Assembly (NCBI GenBank): GCA_026394435.1
Contig: JAPKYG010000218.1
Coordinates: forward strand, 1 to 25,979
Reading direction: 5' to 3'
DNA length: 25,979 nucleotides
Origin: Methanobacteriota archaeon
Lineage (GTDB): Archaea > Thermoplasmatota > E2 > DHVEG-1
A model generated the notes under the pieces. The model was not told the DNA's origin and did no database searches. It saw only the letters and a list, made by a program, of their open reading frames with translations. Positions 7,820-14,708 of the stretch are shown one piece after another. Position 1 is the stretch's first letter. Every line of letters starts with the position of its first letter. A program made the position numbers and the translations under genes.

Positions 7820-7871
7820 TGCTATGTATTGTCATACCTGTAATCTTGTGTTCACATCCCGTCCCCTGCAT
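7820..7871 (+). repeat. Degenerate tRNA 3'-end copy 3
   Basis: AATCTTGTGTTCACATCCCGTCCCCTGCA (as separate T-loop and acceptor parts) follows the flavoprotein gene by some 35 bases and is trailed by T-rich DNA. It is the closest relative of copy 2. No complete tRNA with a matching acceptor stem is in the window. Confidence 0.55.
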
Positions 7872-7986
7872 TTGTTTTCATTAAAATTTTAAGAATATAA
7901 TCATTGCGCAAGAGATGAGAAGAGAAACTATGAAATTGTAGATAAATCATAATAAACAACTGGTAGCCTCATAAGAACAGACAGTA

Positions 7987-8844
7987 TTACACATTTTCAA
8001 CGCAGTTTCTATATGTTTTTACCATGTTCTTCAGCGCACACGCGATCGTGATCGGACCAACCCCACCAGGTACTGGAGTGAGTACTGCTACTTTTTCTTT
8101 GACATATTCAAAATCAACATCGCCACAGACGCCATCTTTGGTTTCAACGATTCCAACATCAAGAACAATGGCATTGTCGTTCACATGATCTGTTGTGATG
8201 AGCTTTGGTACCCCTGCACCAGTAATGAGAATATCTGCTTTTGATGTGTATTGCTTCAGATTTTTTGTGAATACATGACAGACAGCAACCGTCGCATTTC
8301 TATTGAGAAGGAGCATGGCTAGCGGTTTTCCAACAACATTACTATGGTTAATGATGACAATGTCTTTTCCTTTCAGAGCAACATGTTCATGTTCTAGTAT
8401 CGTGAGAACAGAAAGAGGGGTGCAGGGGACAAGATACTCATCACCAATAAGGGTTCTTCCGAGGTTCACCGGATTGAACCCTTCAACATCTTTTCGTTGG
8501 TCTATCGCCCGTATCAATTTCTCCTGAGAAAGATGCTTCGGAACTGGATATTGGACTAAAACACCATGCACTGAGTCATCGGCATTGAGTTTCTGAATAG
8601 TCTGAAGAATCTTCTGTTCAGATACCGTCGCGCCGAATTCAACATGTTTTGAGATAATACCTACTTCGTTGCAGGCGTTATCTCGTAATTTAAGATAGAG
8701 TTTTGACGATGAATCGTTTCCAACGATGACGGTCGTGATCATAGGATTACTGTTGTATTTTGTTTTTAATTGTACAATCTCTTCAGATATTTTTTTCCGG
8801 ATTTCTTTTGCAATCTCTCTACCGTTTACTATCGTTGCAGTCAT
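7987..8844 (-). CDS. folD: FolD: methylene-THF dehydrogenase/cyclohydrolase
   Basis: The family oxidises 5,10-methylene-tetrahydrofolate (or a related pterin) to methenyl and hydrolyses it to 10-formyl in the cytoplasm. The start at MTATIVNGREIA is chosen because GGTGA lies just upstream; an in-frame TTG four codons earlier lacks a site. From that start the protein has 285 residues, the usual length. Visible motifs are SKLYLKLRDNAC (Tyr50), GVLVQYPVP (Gln98), KDVEGFNPVN, VPCTP, NHSNVVGKP and the closing PVPGGVGPITIA. Two catalytic positions differ from E. coli: Lys54 is Arg and Asp121 is Glu. The gene follows the methyltransferase gene by 31 bases on the same strand, so the two are probably co-transcribed. 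Confidence 0.93.
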   Translation of the reverse strand: MTATIVNGREIAKEIRKKISEEIVQLKTKYNSNPMITTVIVGNDSSSKLYLKLRDNACNEVGIISKHVEFGATVSEQKILQTIQKLNADDSVHGVLVQYPVPKHLSQEKLIRAIDQRKDVEGFNPVNLGRTLIGDEYLVPCTPLSVLTILEHEHVALKGKDIVIINHSNVVGKPLAMLLLNRNATVAVCHVFTKNLKQYTSKADILITGAGVPKLITTDHVNDNAIVLDVGIVETKDGVCGDVDFEYVKEKVAVLTPVPGGVGPITIACALKNMVKTYRNCVENV

Positions 8845-8875
8845 TTCAATCACCAATGAAATTTACTGATGATTC

Positions 8876-9682
8876 TTAAGCCTTAGGTTTTATCCCAATC
8901 GCGTAGAACTGTGGGAAGAAGTTGAGTTGAACCCCTTCATCTAGAGACCTGAGAAATTCGTACTCCCATTGATCGATTTCTTTTTCTGAAAGCCCTGCTT
9001 CTCTTAATATCTTGATATAAAAATCTCGTGAATGAAGATAGTATTGTTTATCTTCTTCGCAGGACCAGATTCTATTGTTTCCGATTCCTATGGTTGTTTC
9101 AAGTCCCGCGGTGATAAAAAGTGTTCGTAGTTTTCGTCCGATATGCGGATCACCGCCTTTTTTCCGTATTGCTTCACCAGCGAATAATGCGTCAACTTTT
9201 TGGTTTTCTGGCCAGTGTATCTTCCCGCCGTAATCTGGTTCGAGTGAGGCAAGTATTTTTCCTTTTGGTTTACAGACACGAGTCATTTCATTGACAACGG
9301 TTTGAGGGTCATCTGCCCACATCAACAGCAGATTACAGGTGACGAGGTCAAAAGTGCTATCGGCAAATGGTAATTGTTGTGCGTCTCCATTACAGATAGT
9401 AGTATTTGTGTAATCGTCTAGTATCTTTTTTGCGACATCGAGGAGGTGAGCAGACCCATCAATTGCGACTATATTACCTTTAGTGAGTCGTGCGATATCG
9501 CGGGTTACAAAGCCGGAGCCACAGCCGACATCTAGCACAAGGTGTGCATCCTTTAATCCAACTTTGAGGTACAGCGGCAATCGTTCCTCTGCGGTTTCTA
9601 ATGCTTGTAGTTCGAGTTTTTTTATAAAATCTGTAAGTTCATCATCGGTTCGTTTATGAAATCTGTTTTCGGTTTTTTTCAT
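8876..9682 (-). CDS. Class I SAM-dependent methyltransferase
   Basis: Residues about 45-150 form a Methyltransf_11-type Rossmann core. The glycine loop is VLDVGCGSGFVTRDIA, the acidic residue binding the ribose is in IVAIDGSAHLLDVA, the adenine-side motif is GDAQQLPFADSTFDLVTC, and a post-motif strand reads VCKPKGKILASLEPD. The 268-residue length allows a C-terminal substrate-binding cap (about residues 170-260, rich in Tyr, Glu and Asp). The substrate is unknown; small molecules such as quinones or sterol-like compounds are methylated by many relatives. There is no signal peptide, so it acts in the cytoplasm. No clear ribosome site precedes the ATG. It is the upstream gene of the pair with folD, which would be a natural partner if it feeds one-carbon metabolism, but that link is inference. 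Confidence 0.88.
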   Translation of the reverse strand: MKKTENRFHKRTDDELTDFIKKLELQALETAEERLPLYLKVGLKDAHLVLDVGCGSGFVTRDIARLTKGNIVAIDGSAHLLDVAKKILDDYTNTTICNGDAQQLPFADSTFDLVTCNLLLMWADDPQTVVNEMTRVCKPKGKILASLEPDYGGKIHWPENQKVDALFAGEAIRKKGGDPHIGRKLRTLFITAGLETTIGIGNNRIWSCEEDKQYYLHSRDFYIKILREAGLSEKEIDQWEYEFLRSLDEGVQLNFFPQFYAIGIKPKA

Positions 9683-9755
9683 TGAGAGTTCCAGAAAAAG
9701 AAAGTACTGCTGTGGTATAAGATTTTCTGGTCCTTTTTAAAAAAAATGAAGAAGA

Positions 9756-9807
9756 GAGGGTCTGAGATACAAGAAGAGGTGATAATCGAAAAGGGATGCA
9801 GACCCTC
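9756..9807. repeat. Inverted repeat GAGGGTCTG/CAGACCCTC
   Basis: A perfect 9-bp inverted repeat with a loop of about 34 bases lies between the ends of the methyltransferase leader and the small 74-residue gene. It may be a 3'-end hairpin of the minus-strand transcript coming from 10055; the loop is long for a classical terminator. Confidence 0.4.
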
Positions 9808-9830
9808 CCTCGCCGTGCCATCCATTAAGC

Positions 9831-10055
9831 CTAGGTTTTTTTCTTTTTTTTGCCGTGGAGGTCTTCATATTTTCCGACGAAGACGTACCCATCGTCTGTT
9901 TTACGTAGTAATCCTTCATCCAACATAAGGTCAAAGACTTTATCGGAGACTTTGACGTTTTTCGCTTTGTCATGTGTCATTTTTATTTTATATTCGGGGG
10001 CTTCATCGTTGAGGTAGTTTGGCTCTAATTCATACATCACGTTTATTTTTGGCAT
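9831..10055 (-). CDS. Small acidic-to-basic protein, unknown
   Basis: The 74-residue protein has no recognised family. The first two thirds look like a compact mixed fold (MYELEPNYLNDEAPEYKIKM, then a helix DKVFDLMLDEGLLRKTDDGYVFVG) reminiscent of a small winged-helix-like unit: helix, turn, short hairpin. The end is a run of lysines (HGKKKKKT), which could contact nucleic acid. A GGAG precedes the ATG by about seven bases, which supports this start. The overlapping frames on both strands are poorer in composition. It is co-oriented with the methyltransferase-folD pair but separated from it by about 150 bases and an inverted repeat. Coding is likely; function is not known. Confidence 0.6.
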   Translation of the reverse strand: MPKINVMYELEPNYLNDEAPEYKIKMTHDKAKNVKVSDKVFDLMLDEGLLRKTDDGYVFVGKYEDLHGKKKKKT

Positions 10056-10211
10056 AATTTTTCTCCATTCACTCCTCTTTGATACATTTTAGCATGTTAC
10101 ATTTTGACAATATTACTATATAAAGATATGTGGGCCAATTGCCACAATGGAAATTTATCACGACTCTGGAAAAGTGATGTCCTCCTGGAAAAAAATTGAA
10201 AAAAGGATAAT

Positions 10212-10237
10212 GTTTAAATAGAACAATAACGTTGTTC
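10212..10237 (+). promoter_or_regulatory. TATA box with adjacent operator-like palindrome
   Basis: TTTAAATA at about 10213-10220 is followed immediately by GAACAA-TAACG-TTGTTC (10221-10237), a perfect 6-bp inverted repeat. It lies between the TATA box and the expected transcription start of the membrane-protein gene at 10275. A dimeric repressor bound here would block the polymerase. Confidence 0.6.
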
Positions 10238-10274
10238 AATCTTACCTAAACAATAAAAATAAGGAAGGTGGAAA

Positions 10275-10694
10275 ATGGAGAGTATGATAAAAAAAGTAGG
10301 CAGTTGGCTATTCCTGATCGGAATCTGCGTAGCCCTTCTCGTTGGGCTCATCTTTGGCATAGGACAAACGACGAATGCAAACCTGACAAATCTTGAGACA
10401 CCGCTCGGAATTATTGTTGCGGTACTTGGATTTATCGTCGGTATCTTATCGTTCTTTGCCCTCGGAGCAGTCACCCAAGAAAAAGTACCCACGTTCTTGA
10501 TCGCATCACTGATCTTAATAGGTCTAGCGATCGCAGTGACATCAACTGAATGGATATTCGGAAGCTTCCGCGAGTTAGCACCCCTGTTTACAAACATCAC
10601 ACAGTATCTCGCCATCTTTGTCGCGCCTGCTGCCGTTATATTGGTTATTCGCTCTCTCTGGGATGCAGCAAGAACCAAAGAACCAGTAAAGTAG
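10275..10694 (+). CDS. Four-helix membrane protein, unknown
   Basis: The 139 residues contain four hydrophobic segments of 18-22 residues (about 9-28, 43-65, 75-92 and 107-128), separated by short polar loops. The last helix is followed by a basic end (RSLWDAARTKEPVK), predicted to be cytoplasmic by the positive-inside rule. No signal peptide cleavage site or catalytic motif is seen. The ATG has GGAAGGTGG just upstream. The promoter carries a palindrome next to its TATA box and the gene ends in a strong hairpin plus T-run, so it seems to be a self-contained, regulated single-gene transcript. It could be a stress or ion-related membrane protein, but nothing in the sequence shows this. Confidence 0.8.
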   Translation: MESMIKKVGSWLFLIGICVALLVGLIFGIGQTTNANLTNLETPLGIIVAVLGFIVGILSFFALGAVTQEKVPTFLIASLILIGLAIAVTSTEWIFGSFRELAPLFTNITQYLAIFVAPAAVILVIRSLWDAARTKEPVK

Positions 10695-10722
10695 AAGGAA
10701 CGAATCCTTCTTTCTTTTTTTT
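10693..10722 (+). terminator. Hairpin plus T-run terminator
   Basis: AGAAGGA (10693-10699), loop ACGAA, TCCTTCT (10705-10711), then a T-rich tract form an intrinsic-type terminator that begins at the stop codon of the membrane-protein gene. Confidence 0.65.
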
Positions 10723-10814
10723 ATATTTTAAAACCAATTTTTTAGAGCAACAATAAACATTATTTTGGTACAATTTCATAAGAGTAAAGAAAAAAGAAGA
10801 AAACAGGGAGTATC

Positions 10815-11756
10815 CTATTTTTCTTTTTCGGGGAGTTTCTTGGCAAGACCCCAGAGGTTTTCGAATTTTCCGTTCAGTAATTCGATATCCTCAAGATTCA
10901 CATACGCGGTCCCAACGTAGCAGGGTTCGCACCCTTCCTCAGCGAGAATTTTAATGCCGTTGACTGCGAGTTCTTTACCAAAGACATAGTTGCGCATGGT
11001 CCCTGAGGTGTTTTCTGAGAAATACCGGATGTCTAGGTTGTCGCCGTAGGCGTTCTTGAGTTGTTTCGCGATATCGATATTCGCCTCAGAATCAATAAGA
11101 AGCTCGACCTTTGTATCAAGTGCTAAGAATTTTTTGAAATATTTCAGGAAGGGTTCGTCGAAGAATCGTTCTCCACCGATTTGCATCCGGAGGTTATTCT
11201 TCTTTTCTAAGCAGTTGTTAAGGATGTTGTAGAGGATCCATTTCCCGCTATAGCGAAGGGTGACATTCCCATCGCGTTTGATCTTGATGCCGTAGGTTTT
11301 GAAATGGTCATTGTAGGATGTCGCGTAGTCATTGAGTCGGTTTTGTATTGCGCTAAATGTGTCTGGTGCGATCACGATCTTAAGGTTTTCTTTGATATCT
11401 TCCCAGATAACCTTGGGGTGCACGGGAAGGTAACTTTCCCTTCCGAAGTCTTCTTCAGAGTTTGCAGAGAACAATACCTCTGCGATCAAACCGTTTTTCA
11501 GCAACGAGTTTCTCCCGGTTTCCAGGGGTCGTCTGGTGATGTTAGTCAGCTCTTCTGCAACCTTGAGAAACTCAGAAAACTCTTTCGGGCAGTCCATGAT
11601 AAGGATCGTATAGTAGGTTGCTGCTTCTCTCGGACGATCGACTTTCATCCGTTCGAACATCATTTCAAAATCTTGGATATAATCAAGTTTAACTTTAGTT
11701 TTGTATTCACTATTTCCCATCCACGAACACCATCCATTTCTTTGAATGACATCCAT
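10815..11756 (-). CDS. TrmB-like transcriptional regulator candidate
   Basis: The 313-residue protein begins with a helical region that looks like a winged helix: ATYYTILIMDCPKEFSEFLKVAEELT, then the recognition-helix-like NITRRPLETGRNSLLKNGLIAEVL. A YLPVHPKVIWEDIKENL linker, similar in style to TrmB proteins, follows. The C-terminal half (IGGERFFDEPFLKYFKKFL, VELLIDSEANIDIAKQL, IRYFSENTSGTMRNYVFG, GCEPCYVGTAYVNLEDIELLNGKFENLW) resembles the phospholipase-D-like sensor fold of TrmB-type regulators but has no HKD catalytic motif. The start is uncertain: ATG at 11756, or the Met of MGNSEYK 13 codons later. No effector is recognisable. It might control the neighbouring membrane protein, whose promoter has a palindrome, but that is only proximity. 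Confidence 0.55.
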   Translation of the reverse strand: MDVIQRNGWCSWMGNSEYKTKVKLDYIQDFEMMFERMKVDRPREAATYYTILIMDCPKEFSEFLKVAEELTNITRRPLETGRNSLLKNGLIAEVLFSANSEEDFGRESYLPVHPKVIWEDIKENLKIVIAPDTFSAIQNRLNDYATSYNDHFKTYGIKIKRDGNVTLRYSGKWILYNILNNCLEKKNNLRMQIGGERFFDEPFLKYFKKFLALDTKVELLIDSEANIDIAKQLKNAYGDNLDIRYFSENTSGTMRNYVFGKELAVNGIKILAEEGCEPCYVGTAYVNLEDIELLNGKFENLWGLAKKLPEKEK

Positions 11757-11864
11757 CGTCGAAATATACGAGGTTAATCGATTCGAAGTTTGTACCTATA
11801 CAAGTGTTCTCGGTACACTGGTTACACTGCACGGCTCAGCAGTCAATGGAAAGTCTACCTCCAA

Positions 11865-12176
11865 TTATTTTTCTTTTCGCTCCATAGGTGTCTTCTGTTG
11901 GGATCCTGTACGAACAATCTCGTCAACATATCTGCGGCAATCTCGTTTAATTTCCGCGAGTTGCTGCGGAGGAATTCGATAGGATTGTTGTGCGAACTCT
12001 AACGTAAAAATCAATCCATGGACAAATGCGCCAAGGGGATATTCTTTATCTTTTGAGAGTTGAAACAGGTCATCGGTAATTTTAAAGACCTCAGTCATTG
12101 TGTACGACGATCCCGGTGATTTCGGAGCTTTGTTCTGTGGTGTTGTTTCGTTCTTTTTTTCAGGCATAGGTAACAT
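11865..12176 (-). CDS. Small helical protein, unknown
   Basis: The 103-residue frame starts with a low-complexity Lys/Pro/Thr segment (about residues 1-24) and continues as a helix-rich body: MTEVFKITDDLFQLSKDKEYPLGAFVHGLIFTLEFAQ, then PPQQLAEIKRDCRRYVDEIVRTG. The tail is Lys/Glu rich (MERKEK). A start at the fourth residue (MPEKKNE) is equally possible; an AGAG lies upstream of both. No family is recognised. It precedes the TrmB-like gene on the same strand with about 108 bases between, so they may share a transcript. The competing plus-strand frames over the same bases are shorter and poorer. Confidence 0.55.
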   Translation of the reverse strand: MLPMPEKKNETTPQNKAPKSPGSSYTMTEVFKITDDLFQLSKDKEYPLGAFVHGLIFTLEFAQQSYRIPPQQLAEIKRDCRRYVDEIVRTGSQQKTPMERKEK

Positions 12177-12288
12177 CTCTTATGGGTTCCTGCGAATGTG
12201 TTCGTGGATAAAATAATTTTGGTTCAGCAAAAAAAGAAGAACGAACTGGCACTGATTAACAAGAGTATAAATGAAAAAAAATATTTTT

Positions 12289-13071
12289 TTAGTTATCTTT
12301 AGACAAAGTTGAGGATTGATAATTATTCCATATTGTCACAAAGGACATACCAATACCAATAATAAAAGGTCCTTCCTCAACACCAGAATAATTCAAACTT
12401 TCAACATATACAAGAAGACCAGTATAACCAAAAACTGAACCTCTGATTTCAGGGAAATACGGGAAATCATATTTTGTATCATTAAAATCATAAAGATATT
12501 TGAATCCTAGAAATCCAATACTAAACACAGTACCATTTCCAGTAAATCTACTCCAACCATGAAAACCTGCGGTTATATTACCACTAAAGAAAGGAAAATC
12601 ATACATTGTGAGATCCAGCAATGTGAAATCTTTTACTCCTTTTATACCAAAAAATGTTCCACTAAAAATATTAGACACATCAAAAAATATTCCTTGTTTT
12701 GATAAAGGACTAGTTCTAAAAAACATTTTTGGTAATTTGTTAAAATTGTTTGATATCTTGTCAGCTGTATCTGCTAAAATTAAACCATTGTCTCTTAATA
12801 AATTAAGTTTCTTCCTCATTTCTTGTTTAAAGTTTGATGGTTTAATATCGCTTTTCATTAACTCAAGTATTAGATTTTTTGCCGCTTCATTAGATATTGC
12901 TATTTCGTTTTTTTCTAGAGATCCATTTGTGTTATCTAGAACTTTTATTTTTATTTCATCTGTTTTTTGTACATTTGAACTTACCATAGGTATTAGACTT
13001 ATTGTCATTATGGTTATTAGACATGCAGCAAACAGCTTTTTTTGAATTATTTTTTTTATTATATTTTTCAC
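12289..13071 (-). CDS. Secreted protein, unknown family
   Basis: The 260-residue protein has a basic N-terminus, a hydrophobic segment (about residues 13-31) and a mature part beginning near SSNVQKTDEIK. Residues about 60-110 are helical and Lys-rich. Residues about 125-250 repeat Phe/Gly-rich strands (GIFFDVSNIFSGTFFGIKG, FPFFSGNITAGFHGWSR, TVFSIGFLGFKYLYDF, IRGSVFGYTGLLVYVE), like an exported beta-rich domain. The start is a GTG; AGGAG overlaps it too closely for a normal ribosome site, so the true start is open. A TATA-like GTTTAAATAA lies some 50 bases upstream. No catalytic motif and no RFPHAFP tail are present. Function unknown; export is probable. Confidence 0.65.
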   Translation of the reverse strand: MKNIIKKIIQKKLFAACLITIMTISLIPMVSSNVQKTDEIKIKVLDNTNGSLEKNEIAISNEAAKNLILELMKSDIKPSNFKQEMRKKLNLLRDNGLILADTADKISNNFNKLPKMFFRTSPLSKQGIFFDVSNIFSGTFFGIKGVKDFTLLDLTMYDFPFFSGNITAGFHGWSRFTGNGTVFSIGFLGFKYLYDFNDTKYDFPYFPEIRGSVFGYTGLLVYVESLNYSGVEEGPFIIGIGMSFVTIWNNYQSSTLSKDN

Positions 13072-13367
13072 TCCTGGTACATGTAAAATTTTTGTTGTAA
13101 TATAATATGTAACCTCCTTTATTTAAACGTTATGTTAAGAGCGGTTTCATCCCAAAATAGATAATTAGGGAGTGAAATCTGTAAGTTGTATTTGGTGTTA
13201 AATAAGAAAAATTCCTATACTGAGAATTAAAAGTTTTTTTTGTATATCCTTTCCTCCGCCTATTTTGTTCAATTATTTTTTTCCTTCTTTTCTTTCAACG
13301 TTTTTTTTAGTGTAGGATGGAAAAGAACCCAAAGATCATTAGATTATAGGGGAAAATAATTGATGAT
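13072..13367. other. Intergenic stretch, no feature recognised
   Basis: This holds the presumed promoter of the secreted-protein gene (GTTTAAATAA around 13120-13130) and, in its right part, T-rich and C/T-rich DNA. No open frame, tRNA or repeat copy was found. Confidence 0.5.
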
Positions 13368-14570
13368 TTAATATTGTTTTGCTTTATCAATAAGTAAATC
13401 AATAATTGAAAACCAGCTCATCAAACCGTTCATTGTATAAGAGAGATGTTGATTGGTAAAAATAATTATTCCGACATCTTCAGAGGTATAATAAAACATA
13501 TATGTTTGACTGCCCGGCATTCCACCATTATGACCCATTCTAAGATTGTTTTCAGAATCATTGTGGCTCGAAAGAATCTGCCATCCAAGACCATATCCTA
13601 TATAGTTATCACCTGGATATTGTCGGGTAAACATGAGTTCTACTGTATTATTTTTTAAAATGTTAACACCGTTATATTGCCCCCCATTCATATAAGCAAT
13701 TAAATAATGAGAAAGATCCTCCAAATTTGATCTCAGCCCCCCCGAAGCATAATTTCTATCTTCAAATTCAGGTAAAGCAATATATCTCCCAAGCAGATAA
13801 ATGTACTGAACTGCAAGCTGTTCTTTTTTATAATAGGAGGGATAATAACTAGTATTCTTCATGTCAAGCGGTTGAAAAATATATTTTGTACAATATTCAG
13901 GAAATGATTGATTTGTGATACATTCCACAAGGTATCCTAATAATTCATAGGCCGTACATGAATAGGATTGTTTCTCACCGGGTGGATAATCCTTCCAGTT
14001 TTTAGGTGAATACAATTTACCCCCGGGATTCAGATATTCACCCATATTATCATATGGTATACGAAGTATTGAAAATATCGTAAAAAGGTTGGCGATTCTT
14101 GATGCAATACTTGACCTATGTGTGAGAATCATCCTAAATGTTATGGGCACATCAGGATAATTGGGATTTCTGACATTGAAAGGTAAATACTCATTCACAT
14201 CATCATCTAAATCAAGAAGACCTTTTTCCCATAATTGCATAATTGCTGTTGCAGCAAAGGTTTTTGATATTGATGCTAACATATATACTGTCTCATTTGT
14301 AGCTTCCTTTTTATTCTTTATATCTGCATATCCATACCCTTTTGACCAAACCATGCTATTGTTTTTAATTATAGCTAATGCTGTGGAAGGCATATGACCT
14401 TTATTCATATAGTCAATAATCGCCTTATCAAAATCATCATCAATTACTTCGGCTCTATTAAGGATAAATGGTTTTTCAACAAAATTTGCAGAAACTGGAA
14501 CTAGAACATTAGTAAACAGAACGAAAAGAGTTGATAGAAAAAGAATTCTTCGAAGTAAGTTATCCTTCAT
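13368..14570 (-). CDS. Secreted beta-lactamase-fold serine hydrolase (S12-like)
   Basis: A signal peptide (about residues 1-28, ending PVSANF) leads to a complete class C beta-lactamase/DD-peptidase fold of normal length (400 residues). The nucleophile motif is Ser100-Ile-Ser-Lys103 in MLASISKTFAAT. The second motif, normally Tyr-x-Asn, reads Tyr203-Ser-Cys205 (YSCTAYELLGYL). The third is His347-Asn-Gly349 in GHNGGMPGSQ. Archaea lack murein, so relatives are usually read as esterases, D-amino peptidases or transpeptidases of unknown substrate. Exported, it would act at or outside the cell surface. GGGG six bases before the ATG and a TATA box (GTATTTATATAC near 14583-14594) support the start. 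Confidence 0.9.
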   Translation of the reverse strand: MKDNLLRRILFLSTLFVLFTNVLVPVSANFVEKPFILNRAEVIDDDFDKAIIDYMNKGHMPSTALAIIKNNSMVWSKGYGYADIKNKKEATNETVYMLASISKTFAATAIMQLWEKGLLDLDDDVNEYLPFNVRNPNYPDVPITFRMILTHRSSIASRIANLFTIFSILRIPYDNMGEYLNPGGKLYSPKNWKDYPPGEKQSYSCTAYELLGYLVECITNQSFPEYCTKYIFQPLDMKNTSYYPSYYKKEQLAVQYIYLLGRYIALPEFEDRNYASGGLRSNLEDLSHYLIAYMNGGQYNGVNILKNNTVELMFTRQYPGDNYIGYGLGWQILSSHNDSENNLRMGHNGGMPGSQTYMFYYTSEDVGIIIFTNQHLSYTMNGLMSWFSIIDLLIDKAKQY

Positions 14571-14708
14571 TTACTACCCCCATGTATATAAATACCATGA
14601 TGCGGTCGTCATATAAAAATTATGCTATCCTAGGATTACGATATATGACGGATCTATCCGGGTTTTGAGTCTCTGTTGTATCGACCAATATGATTGAATA
14701 GAAAAAAA

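Noticed and set aside
11304..11777. 157-codon plus-strand frame
   Set aside because: Antisense to the TrmB-like gene; Cys/Phe-rich composition without domains or a ribosome site.
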